A program made the translations under genes and the position numbers. Positions 1 through 6,205 of a stretch of 6,251 nucleotides of DNA are shown one piece after another (position 1 is the stretch's first letter; every line of letters starts with the position of its first letter). The notes under the pieces are model-generated. The model saw nothing but the letters and a program-made list of their open reading frames with translations, did not search any database and was not told the DNA's origin. Source of the DNA: an uncultured Clostridium sp. (GTDB taxonomy: Bacteria > Bacillota > Clostridia > TANB77 > CAG-508); the NCBI GenBank assembly GCA_945874585.1, contig CAMCHB010000061.1, forward strand, positions 1 to 6,251, given 5' to 3'.

Positions 1-46
1 TACACACTGCATATCGTCGGCAGCGTCAGATGTGTATAAGAGACAG
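1..46 (+). other. Nextera (Tn5) read-1 adapter, non-genomic
   Basis: This stretch is sequencing-library adapter, not genome. Bases 1-5 (TACAC) match the end of the Illumina P5 oligo. Bases 6-13 (ACTGCATA) match the i5 index I recall as S506/N506. Bases 14-27 (TCGTCGGCAGCGTC) are the Nextera read-1 primer part, and bases 28-46 (AGATGTGTATAAGAGACAG) are the 19-bp Tn5 mosaic end. The ATG at 32 inside the mosaic end opens an artificial N-terminus, MYKRQ, which happens to be in frame with the permease fragment that follows. The identical sequence in reverse complement closes the window at 6206-6251. Confidence 0.98.
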
Positions 47-664
47 TTATTTGTGCCAGCACGTTTTTTTCCACTCTTCGGCTATGGAGTAAAAGGAAAT
101 TTGTGGCAGAAATTAACCGACTTGTTTGCCTTTAGTGGTCTTAGCTATATCATGTTGATTTTTCCCTTTTTTAAAGATACCAAGGAATTTTATAAAACCA
201 ATCTGGTAGCTACCATTTTATTGTCTATTTATTTGTTAATTAGCTGTTTGGGATTATTACTGGTGTTTCCAAATCTTGTGGCATCTGAAAGCATTTTCAA
301 CATTTATATTTTGGGACGCTTAATTCATTTGAGTCAGTATTTACAAAACACGGATGGCATTTACTTGTTGTTTTGGGTATTATCTGTATTTTCCTATTTG
401 AGTATCAATGTATTTTTTATCACCTATTTATTTCAAAAGATTACAAATAGTAAAAATACAACTGGCTCACTCTATGGTTTTTGTCTTATTATTTGGTCTA
501 GTATTTTGTTGATTGATAATATTACGGCTTACCATAACCTTCTTAACCATGTTTATAAGTATTATATGATTTTTGTTATTGCTTGTAGTATTTTTATTTT
601 GCTACTAGCAAATGTGAAAAAAAAGAAAGTTCCTATTCCTTCTTCAAAGGAGGCATCGCTATGA
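47..664 (+). CDS. gerAB: Spore germination permease, GerAB family, 5'-truncated (C-terminal 205 residues)
   Basis: This is the membrane-embedded B subunit of a GerA-type germinant receptor, a member of the APC transporter superfamily that sits in the spore inner membrane and helps sense nutrient germinants. Only about 205 residues are present, against roughly 365 for a full family member, so the N-terminal half is lost at the contig edge. The remaining part holds about five hydrophobic segments (roughly residues 27-44, 54-78, 107-131, 143-160 and 175-193 of the fragment), as expected for the second half of a ten-helix protein. The early FGYGVKG stretch and the later QNTDGIYLLFW stretch resemble GerAB family patterns. 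It ends in a KKKK-containing cytoplasmic tail. The TGA stop overlaps the gerAC ATG by four bases (ATGA), suggesting coupled translation. The symbol denotes the family; which paralogue it is cannot be told. The first five residues read upstream (MYKRQ) are adapter. Confidence 0.87.
   Translation, partial: LFVPARFFPLFGYGVKGNLWQKLTDLFAFSGLSYIMLIFPFFKDTKEFYKTNLVATILLSIYLLISCLGLLLVFPNLVASESIFNIYILGRLIHLSQYLQNTDGIYLLFWVLSVFSYLSINVFFITYLFQKITNSKNTTGSLYGFCLIIWSSILLIDNITAYHNLLNHVYKYYMIFVIACSIFILLLANVKKKKVPIPSSKEASL
646..653 (+). promoter_or_regulatory. Ribosome binding site of gerAC
   Basis: AAAGGAGG lies inside the last codons of the permease gene, seven bases before the ATG at 661. It supports the first of the two consecutive ATG codons as the gerAC start. 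Confidence 0.85.
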
Positions 665-1893
665 TGAATTTTTGGAAAAAAACGATCGCCCTTTGCGTGC
701 TTTGTATGTTATGCCTATTTACCTTGACTGGTTGTAAATCGGAAGATAATAGTATCGAAAATCTTGCCTATGTAGTAGCTCTTGGCATTGATAAAGGCGA
801 TCATGATTTATTAAAATTATCCTTTCAATTTGTAAAACCTTCTTCCGAGTCCAATGGAGCCAGTGTAGCCGGTTCTGAGACAACAGTTACCACAGTTGAA
901 TGTTCTTCCATCAATTCTGGATTTAATTTAATGAACAGTTATATCAGCAAAAAGCTAAATTTATCCCATTGCAAAATTGTTGTATTTTCGGAAGAACTAG
1001 CTGCAATTGGCATCGCAGAAGAAGTTCAAACACTCATTAACAAAATACAAATCAGACCTGATAGCACTATGATTGTTAGCAAATGTGCAGCTTCCTATTT
1101 TTTGGAAAATAGCAAGCCTAATCTAACCACTTTGATTACACGCTATTATGAAGTCATTGTTAATTCTGGAAACTACATTGGTTACTATTACAATAGTACT
1201 TTGCAGGACTTCTTTTCTGCTTTGGAAGAAAATATGATTGAACCTTCTACCATTCTTGGTTCACTCAACTCGGATAATGTTCACAAATTCGATACCAATT
1301 CAAATTATATTGATGTTGATAATAATTCCTTGGCTGGTGAATCTTTAATTCACGATCCTAACATGGTTCAATTGATGGGAACTGCTGTTTTTCAAGATGG
1401 TAAATTGGTAGGAGAATTAAACGGATTTGAGACAATCTCTCATTTAATTGTCAATGGAAAACTACGCCAATGTATCCTCAATATTCCAGATCCATTCAAT
1501 ACCGATAATCTCATTTCAGTTTCTATTTATTTGGATGGAACCAAAACAAAGTTAGAGTCTATTCATGAAAGCCCTTATATTACAGTGGAAGCAAAGCTAA
1601 AATCTTATATTTTAACCTATTCCGATCAATCTAATTATGGAACAGAAGAAGCCTTGCGAACGATTGAAAAATATATTAACAGTTACTTAGAAACACATAT
1701 CCAGGAATATTTGTATAAAACAGCAAAACAATATCACACTGACATTGATGGTTTTGGCAAAAAAATGATTTCAAAATATCGTAACATTCCTCAATGGAAT
1801 CAATCGGATTGGTTAAAAAATTATCGTAATTCTTTTTTTGAAGTTCATGTTTATACAGATTTAGAAGGTTCTACTTTGTTAATCAATAATTAA
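661..1893 (+). CDS. gerAC: Spore germination lipoprotein, Ger(x)C / GerAC family
   Basis: This is the C subunit of a GerA-type germinant receptor, a lipoprotein anchored to the outer face of the spore inner membrane that works with the A and B subunits in nutrient-triggered germination. The protein has 410 residues, a normal family length. The N-terminus is a lipoprotein signal peptide: KK at 6-7, a hydrophobic core, and the lipobox LTGC at 22-25 with Cys25 as the lipidation site. The mature start carries the family pattern ENLAYVVALGIDKG. Further family-like stretches are LNLSHCKIVVFSEELA, MGTAVFQDGKLVGEL, and a C-terminal DIDGFGKK followed by WLKNYRNSFFEVHV. Start choice is supported by the AAAGGAGG seven bases upstream. 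The gene overlaps the permease by four bases, and its stop overlaps the ribosome binding site of the next small ORF, so three genes look co-translated. Several extra cysteines occur in the mature part, slightly unusual for an exported protein. Forespore (sigma-G) control is expected for the family, but the promoter is outside the window. Confidence 0.95.
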   Translation: MMNFWKKTIALCVLCMLCLFTLTGCKSEDNSIENLAYVVALGIDKGDHDLLKLSFQFVKPSSESNGASVAGSETTVTTVECSSINSGFNLMNSYISKKLNLSHCKIVVFSEELAAIGIAEEVQTLINKIQIRPDSTMIVSKCAASYFLENSKPNLTTLITRYYEVIVNSGNYIGYYYNSTLQDFFSALEENMIEPSTILGSLNSDNVHKFDTNSNYIDVDNNSLAGESLIHDPNMVQLMGTAVFQDGKLVGELNGFETISHLIVNGKLRQCILNIPDPFNTDNLISVSIYLDGTKTKLESIHESPYITVEAKLKSYILTYSDQSNYGTEEALRTIEKYINSYLETHIQEYLYKTAKQYHTDIDGFGKKMISKYRNIPQWNQSDWLKNYRNSFFEVHVYTDLEGSTLLINN

Positions 1894-1901
1894 AAGGAGG
1901 T
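1893..1901 (+). promoter_or_regulatory. Strong ribosome binding site of the small ORF
   Basis: AAAGGAGGT is a near-perfect match to the 16S anti-Shine-Dalgarno sequence. It begins on the last base of the gerAC stop codon and lies nine bases (counted from GGAGG) before a TTG at 1910. No other gene start follows on this strand, so it is direct evidence that the 55-codon ORF is translated. Confidence 0.85.
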
Positions 1902-1909
1902 AAATCCTA

Positions 1910-2077
1910 TTGAAAATATTCGTATCTCTTTTGAGCATTTGGGTTTTAACCAAAACATTTAGTTATGGCATTTATGAAATAAAGGAATATCAAAATAAAA
2001 TAGCAGGTTTCAGTGTTATAGCTTTATCCATTTTTTCTTTTCTCTTTTGCAATGGAATCGTATGGAATTTCTCCTAA
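1910..2077 (+). CDS. Small two-segment membrane protein after gerAC (hypothetical, possible germinant receptor D-type subunit)
   Basis: This is a 55-residue ORF starting with TTG, preceded by AAAGGAGGT at good spacing and by an in-frame TAA at 1901-1903, so no upstream start is possible. The protein begins MKIFVSLLSIWVLTKTFSYG. It has a hydrophobic segment at about residues 3-14, a polar stretch (YEIKEYQNK, about 22-30) and a longer hydrophobic segment at about 31-54, which suggests a small two-pass or hairpin membrane protein. It closes the germinant receptor operon, and its TAA runs straight into the terminator. Small two-helix proteins of about 55-80 residues encoded beside gerA-type operons have been described in Bacillus and Clostridium as D subunits that modulate receptor function. 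Assigning this ORF to that group is inference from size, topology and position only. I do not recognise the sequence itself. Confidence 0.72.
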   Translation: MKIFVSLLSIWVLTKTFSYGIYEIKEYQNKIAGFSVIALSIFSFLFCNGIVWNFS

Positions 2078-2117
2078 AAAAAAGAACAAATCGCAAAAAC
2101 GATTTGTTTCTTTTTTT
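2076..2117. terminator. Bidirectional rho-independent terminator between converging operons
   Basis: A nine-base-pair stem pairs 2085-2093 with 2100-2108, extended by a G-T pair, around a six-base loop (CAAAAA, 2094-2099). On the plus strand it is followed by a TTTCTTTTTTT tract ending at 2117. On the minus strand the A-run at 2076-2083 gives the T-tract. It lies between the stop codon of the small ORF (2075-2077) and that of the ferredoxin (2116-2118), filling the 38-base gap and touching both stops. Confidence 0.88.
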
Positions 2118-2289
2118 AATCTTCACTAACTGGTGCATCAACTGGGCAAACACTTGCACATGTTCCACAATTGATACAAGCCTCTGGATCAATTTCATAT
2201 CTTTCCTCTCCTTGAGAGATACAGCTACATGGACATGCTTCTGCACATGCGCCACAACTGATACAAGCTTCTGTTATTTTGTATGCCAT
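2116..2289 (-). CDS. 2[4Fe-4S] ferredoxin, clostridial type
   Basis: This is a 57-residue low-potential electron carrier of the cytoplasm that holds two [4Fe-4S] clusters. Two complete CxxCxxCxxxCP motifs are visible: Cys9, 12, 15 and 19, then Cys38, 41, 44 and 48. The overall pattern and length match short clostridial ferredoxins. Two further cysteines, Cys21 and Cys23, follow the first motif directly (CPCSC), where the family more often has a CPVxAI-like sequence. The start at MAYKITEAC is chosen because AGGAGGTGA lies seven bases upstream; an in-frame ATG 23 codons earlier has no such support and overlaps the ricT end. The gene follows ricT after 61 bases with no convincing promoter between, so it is probably the last gene of the operon, and the bidirectional terminator starts at its stop codon. 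Its redox partners cannot be told from here. Confidence 0.95.
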   Translation of the reverse strand: MAYKITEACISCGACAEACPCSCISQGEERYEIDPEACINCGTCASVCPVDAPVSED

Positions 2290-2296
2290 TTTTAAA

Positions 2297-2305
2297 TCAC
2301 CTCCT
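2297..2305 (-). promoter_or_regulatory. Ribosome binding site deciding the ferredoxin start
   Basis: Read on the minus strand this is AGGAGGTGA, seven bases before the ATG at 2289. It fixes the ferredoxin N-terminus at MAYK rather than at the ATG 69 bases further upstream. Confidence 0.88.
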
Positions 2306-2350
2306 ATAATTCTATCTGCCTGATCCGTGATGTTTTTCCTTTTTTTCCTT

Positions 2351-3235
2351 TCAATCAAGCTCTTCTAATTTTTTTAATTCCTGTAATTCCTCTTCATTTT
2401 CTTGTTCTTCCATTTTGGCATTACCATTTTTAATAATCTTAACATCAGATGCTTTGTATTTTTTGAAAAATGTTTCGTCATCTTCATGGTGTTTCGCTTT
2501 CACAATTTCTTTTAATACCTCTACACCAACGACTTCTCCTATTCCATTTTCCGTTTCTACAGTTGCACCTATTTTTGGCAAACGTGCTATTTTTTCTTCA
2601 TAGACTTCTTGTTCATAACGCAAACAGCACATCAATCTACCACAGTTTCCTGATATTTTAGATGGATTTAATGAAATGTTTTGCTCTTTTGCCATTTTAA
2701 TTGATACTGCATCAAAATTGCGAAGGAAAGAACAACAGCACAATTCTCTTCCACACACGCCATTGCCTCCCATTCGTTTAATCTCATCACGTACGCCTAT
2801 TTGTCTTAGCTCAATTCTAACTTTAAAAATAGAAGCCAAATCTTTTACCAATTCTCGAAAATCTACCCTTCCATCTGCTGTAAAATAAAATAAGATTTTA
2901 GAATTATCAAATTTATATTCCACATCAATCAATTTCATATCTAATTGATGTTCCTTTATTTTCTTTAGACAGATTTTATATGCTTCTTTTTCTTTTCGCT
3001 TATTTTCTTCTTGATGACGCATATCAAATTTGGTTGCAATTCGATGGATTGGTTTTAATGGCGTTTCTAGTTTTTTTTCTGGTATGAAACGATTCACAAT
3101 GACCGCTTCCCCAAATTCTTCTCCTCCATCTGTCTCTACAATAACATACGTATTTTTTTCAATTTTCAGTTTGCCGGGATCAAAGAAATAAATTTTTCCC
3201 CCTTTTTTATAGCGAACTCCTATTATATTTTTCAT
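2351..3235 (-). CDS. ricT: RicT (YaaT), PSP1-domain protein of the RNase Y specificity complex
   Basis: This 294-residue protein of the PSP1 family is the likely homologue of Bacillus subtilis RicT/YaaT (about 275 residues). In B. subtilis it joins RicA and RicF in a complex that carries [4Fe-4S] clusters, directs RNase Y to polycistronic mRNAs and affects sporulation, competence and biofilm formation. The conserved cysteine motifs are present: GVCGRELCCCSF (Cys161, 166, 167, 168) and GNCGRLMCCLRYE (Cys198, 203, 204), the expected cluster-binding region. The last 20 residues are a Glu/Lys/Leu-rich tail. The start at MKNIIGVRYK is chosen from a GGGAGGA five bases upstream; the reading frame stays open 43 codons further, but that stretch lies inside holB. 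The gene overlaps the 3' end of holB by 29 bases, which implies coupled translation. The holB-yaaT order is the same as in B. subtilis, but a ferredoxin takes the downstream place of yabA. Confidence 0.93.
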   Translation of the reverse strand: MKNIIGVRYKKGGKIYFFDPGKLKIEKNTYVIVETDGGEEFGEAVIVNRFIPEKKLETPLKPIHRIATKFDMRHQEENKRKEKEAYKICLKKIKEHQLDMKLIDVEYKFDNSKILFYFTADGRVDFRELVKDLASIFKVRIELRQIGVRDEIKRMGGNGVCGRELCCCSFLRNFDAVSIKMAKEQNISLNPSKISGNCGRLMCCLRYEQEVYEEKIARLPKIGATVETENGIGEVVGVEVLKEIVKAKHHEDDETFFKKYKASDVKIIKNGNAKMEEQENEEELQELKKLEELD

Positions 3236-4139
3236 GAAATTCCTCCCACATTTCAAACAGTAAATAATCCACACACATATCAAAATTACAATTTGATCGA
3301 ATGCGTTTTTTCGTCTCTTCAATGATTTGAATACATTGAATCGTATGGAACTGTTCCGCTGCATTTTGTTTGTTTAATTGATCATACCATAAAACATTCC
3401 AATATTCTAGGATATGATTCATACGGTCTTTTTCCTGATACAGATACTCATTCTTTTTAAAAAATTCCATTTGATCCATTTGGGTAATATGCTCAACCGT
3501 ATCTACCAATTGATTTAAGATATCCTGGTCTTGCGTAACTCTAGCTAATCCTTGAATACTTCCTTCTGCTAATCTGAGTAAATGATCTGGCAGAGGCTCC
3601 ATCTGCTGTTTTAGTAAATATTGCTTTAACTCCTCATCTGTTAAGGGATAAAATTGCAATTTGGTACAACGTGATTGAATGGTACTTAATAACTGATTTT
3701 CCTGTGAACAGATCAAAAGAATTATCACATAAATAGGTGGCTCTTCTAATGTTTTCAGCAAGCAGTTTTGCGCCTCTTTTGTCATTTTATCACAATCATC
3801 TATTACAAAAATTTTATATTTCGAAATAATCGGTTTTTCCATAACACTTGCATTCATTTGACGAATTTGTTCAATTTTTATTGTGTTTCCATCTGGCCTA
3901 ATCTCATGATAGTCGGGATGATTTTCTCCATCAAACATCGTACAAGATTCACACTTTTGATCCATGTCTGAATCTGGCTTCAAACAAAGTATTTTTTTTG
4001 CAAATTGTCGTGCCATCATTTTTTTCCCTATGCCTTCTCTACCGACAAAAAGATAACTATGTAATAGATTATGATTTTGAATTGCTTTTTCTAATATTGC
4101 CTTATTTTTATCATTTCCAATGATTTCTTGAAACATCAT
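3207..4139 (-). CDS. holB: DNA polymerase III subunit delta' (HolB)
   Basis: This 310-residue AAA+ protein is the delta' subunit of the clamp loader, which with DnaX and delta loads the beta sliding clamp onto DNA. The N-terminus FQEIIGNDKNK is typical. The Walker A region GREGIGKK (33-40) ends in Lys40 rather than Ser/Thr, fitting the usual loss of ATPase activity in delta'. The zinc module keeps Cys52, Cys63 and Cys66, ahead of the family NHPD (73-76), but the remaining expected cysteine position appears to be Asp60. The Walker B-like stretch is IFVIDDCDK (110-118), followed by KTLEEPP, and the SRC motif (156-158) carries the arginine finger. The two first codons are both ATG. An AGGA lies six bases before the second and three before the first, so the true start may be 4136. 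It follows lepB by five bases and overlaps ricT by 29. Confidence 0.95.
   Translation of the reverse strand: MMFQEIIGNDKNKAILEKAIQNHNLLHSYLFVGREGIGKKMMARQFAKKILCLKPDSDMDQKCESCTMFDGENHPDYHEIRPDGNTIKIEQIRQMNASVMEKPIISKYKIFVIDDCDKMTKEAQNCLLKTLEEPPIYVIILLICSQENQLLSTIQSRCTKLQFYPLTDEELKQYLLKQQMEPLPDHLLRLAEGSIQGLARVTQDQDILNQLVDTVEHITQMDQMEFFKKNEYLYQEKDRMNHILEYWNVLWYDQLNKQNAAEQFHTIQCIQIIEETKKRIRSNCNFDMCVDYLLFEMWEEFHEKYNRSSL
3241..3247 (-). promoter_or_regulatory. Ribosome binding site of ricT inside holB
   Basis: Read on the minus strand this is GGGAGGA, five bases before the ATG at 3235. It lies within the last codons of holB and decides the ricT start against the longer open frame. Confidence 0.8.
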
Positions 4140-4144
4140 CTTTC

Positions 4145-4798
4145 CTATTCATTCACCTTTCCAAATCGATCCAATGGCCAAAAACGAATCCAAACCTTGC
4201 TTTCTATTTTTTCAATTGGAATACATCCAAACCTTCTACAGTCCGTACTTTTTTCTCGATTATCACCTAATAAAAAAACTGTATTTTCTGGAACTACTAT
4301 ATCCGTGAAAGCTCCATCTAACGAATTGGTTACCACATTTGCTTGTAAATATGGCTCATTTAATTCTTGCCCATTGATAAATACTTTTCCATTTTCTATT
4401 TTTACATGCTCTCCTGGTAAGCCAATCACACGCTTGATATAGCTGGTTTTATTGGTTTCCAATACATAATAAACAAATTGAGAAAATAATCCTTTTGGCT
4501 CGTTTTCGTATTTTGCCACTGGATGATCTAAATCTGCTTCGTAAACTGGAATGTAATTTTGGCTCGGTGCTTCAAATGTAACAATATCTCCTCGATTTAA
4601 GGTAGCATGTGTGGTTCTAGCCAATCGATTCAAGATAAGCCTTTGGTCAGGCACAAGGGTTGGATACATAGAGGGTTGTTTTACAATGGTTGGTGTAAAT
4701 AGATAATAACGTACCAATAAAGCTAAAATAATGGCAATGATAATACAATAAATCCATTCTAGTATTTCCCTTACTTTTGGATTAACACGTAGCTCCAT
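4145..4798 (-). CDS. lepB: Signal peptidase I (LepB/Sip)
   Basis: This is a membrane-bound serine protease that removes signal peptides from exported proteins on the outer side of the cytoplasmic membrane. With the chosen start it has 217 residues. One N-terminal membrane segment spans about residues 12-34. The catalytic serine is Ser43 in PSMYPT and the general-base lysine is Lys122 in YIKRVIGLPGE. The later conserved box GDNREKSTDCR keeps Ser184 and Asp186, but has Cys187 where SDSR is usual. About 40 residues (79-119) lie between the RGDIVTFEAP box and the catalytic lysine box, more than in B. subtilis SipS. The start at MELRVNPKV is preferred because AGAGGA lies six bases upstream; an in-frame ATG eight codons earlier, at 4822, has no clear ribosome binding site but would also be possible. 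The gene lies between a sensor kinase and holB in the same operon. Confidence 0.95.
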   Translation of the reverse strand: MELRVNPKVREILEWIYCIIIAIILALLVRYYLFTPTIVKQPSMYPTLVPDQRLILNRLARTTHATLNRGDIVTFEAPSQNYIPVYEADLDHPVAKYENEPKGLFSQFVYYVLETNKTSYIKRVIGLPGEHVKIENGKVFINGQELNEPYLQANVVTNSLDGAFTDIVVPENTVFLLGDNREKSTDCRRFGCIPIEKIESKVWIRFWPLDRFGKVNE

Positions 4799-4804
4799 AT
4801 CTTT

Positions 4805-4810
4805 TCCTCT
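4805..4810 (-). promoter_or_regulatory. Ribosome binding site favouring the downstream lepB start
   Basis: Read on the minus strand this is AGAGGA, six bases before the ATG at 4798. The alternative ATG at 4822 is preceded only by AT-rich sequence without a Shine-Dalgarno match. Confidence 0.65.
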
Positions 4811-4839
4811 TTCTTTTGACATTTCATTTTCTATTTCTA

Positions 4840-6205
4840 TTATGCATTTTCTTTCTTGCTCTTGGTTGGAATACGAATAACCACTTCTGTTCCCTTTCCA
4901 ACAACACTTTTGATATCAATGCTTCCACCATTTTGATCTAGGATTTCTTTGGCAATGGATAATCCCAATCCAGTACCTCCCATTTCACGCGTTCTTGACT
5001 TATCAACACGATAAAAACGTTCAAAAATACGGCTTAAATCATTTTCTGGGATACCAATACCATTATCAATAATTTTGATATAGGCATCATTGTAAACAAA
5101 TCCCACATAGATTTTAATGTTGCCACCTTCTCCTGTATATTTGATACTATTGGTTAAAATATTGATAATAACTCGTTCGATTCCATATTTATCTGCATAA
5201 ACCATTGGTACATTGGCCGTTACGAAACATTCAATTTGTAATTTCTTCTTTTGAATCTCTATATTCAATCCTTCTTGAATTTTCTTAACCAATTCACCCA
5301 AGTCGAATTCTGTTTTATCTGCTTTATTTTGTTTGTTGTCATATCTTGATAAGGTCAATAAATCACTAACCAATCTTGCCATTCTTCTAGCCTCAGAAGA
5401 AATGACTTTTAGGAATCTTTCTTGTACATCTTTTTCATAATCCCCTTCTAATAGAGTGTCTGCATACCCCATAATAGAAGTAATTGGTGTTTTTAATTCA
5501 TGGGATACATCTGCCACAAATTCTTTTCGCATATTATCCAATTTAACATGTTCTGTAATATCCTGAATAACTGCGATAACACCTGCTGGTCGTTCATTTT
5601 CATCCTTAAAAGGAGCAAACAACATATTGACATAGCGATCTTGTAAATCCACTTTTTGTTCTGATGATGTCCAATTTTCTAAGTAAATGATTTTTTCAAT
5701 ATTGATATCAATTCCTATTTTTTTGAAAATTGTTTCAAAATTATTATCGTTTTCATCCAATTTTAACAATTTTCGAGAAGCTGGATTGATATGAATGATT
5801 TCTCCATTTAGATCAAAGGCAATAATACCATCTGTCATATGCAATAAAATTGTTTCAATCTGCTTTTTTTGCCTAGAAGCCTCATCCAATCTTTCATTTA
5901 ATTGAATCGTCATATTGCGAAAAGCATTCACCAAATCCTGTATATCATTGCGTGGTTTTTCAAAGTTCATATTGCTCATATCTACTTTTTTCCCTTTTGC
6001 AATATCTTTTGCATTTTTGGTAAGGGTTTGAATTGGTGAACTTATAACTTTGGAAACAAAAATGATAGAAATGGCTGATATTCCAACAAAAACGCCAATA
6101 GCATATAAGGTTGTTTTTTGTATATTACTTGCTTCTTGTTCAATCATTTCACGATTACTGGTTTGTAATGCTTGATCAATATGTTCCAATTGATGAGAAA
6201 ACAAA
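4840..6205 (-). CDS. HAMP-PAS sensor histidine kinase, WalK/PhoR type, 5'-truncated
   Basis: This is the membrane sensor kinase of a two-component system, of which the C-terminal 454 residues are present. In fragment numbering the order is: end of an extracytoplasmic helix, a transmembrane segment (about 32-54), a HAMP linker (about 55-105), a PAS domain (about 112-220), HisKA with phospho-acceptor His235 in SHELKTP, and HATPase_c with the N box around NILTNSIKYT (348-357), G1 DNGIGIP (380-386), the F box IFERFYRVD and G2 GGTGLGL (409-415). This order is that of WalK/VicK and some PhoR-like kinases, which are near 600 residues, so the first membrane segment and outer sensor domain are lost at the contig end. 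The partner response regulator is not in the window; it would usually lie just upstream. The six residues MCIRDS preceding the fragment are adapter-derived. The stop lies 41 bases before the chosen lepB start. WalK and PhoR cannot be separated from this part. Confidence 0.92.

Noticed and set aside
2047..2295. Plus-strand open frame of 82 codons opposite the ferredoxin
   Set aside because: It is a shadow of the ferredoxin and crosses the terminator; its many Cys/Thr residues come from the antisense of the cysteine motifs, and it has no ribosome binding site.
2290..2350. Possible promoter upstream of the ferredoxin (TTGATT/TTGAAA and TAGAAT on the minus strand)
   Set aside because: No -35/-10 pair has acceptable spacing together with a good match, so co-transcription with ricT is simpler.
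2116..2358. Ferredoxin starting at the upstream ATG (80 residues)
   Set aside because: The extra 23 residues are basic and unlike the family, overlap ricT, and lack a ribosome binding site, whereas AGGAGGTGA precedes the inner ATG.
3236..3364. N-terminal extension of RicT by 43 residues with a hydrophobic stretch
   Set aside because: It is the holB coding region read in another frame; the ribosome binding site at 3241-3247 supports the inner start.
4128..4442. Plus-strand open frame of 104 codons opposite lepB
   Set aside because: It is antisense to strongly conserved signal peptidase motifs, with no ribosome binding site and no recognisable domain.
47..6205. CRISPR array, tRNA, rRNA, riboswitch, phage or toxin-antitoxin elements
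   Set aside because: None was seen on reading both strands; coding genes and the shared terminator account for nearly all of the genomic sequence.
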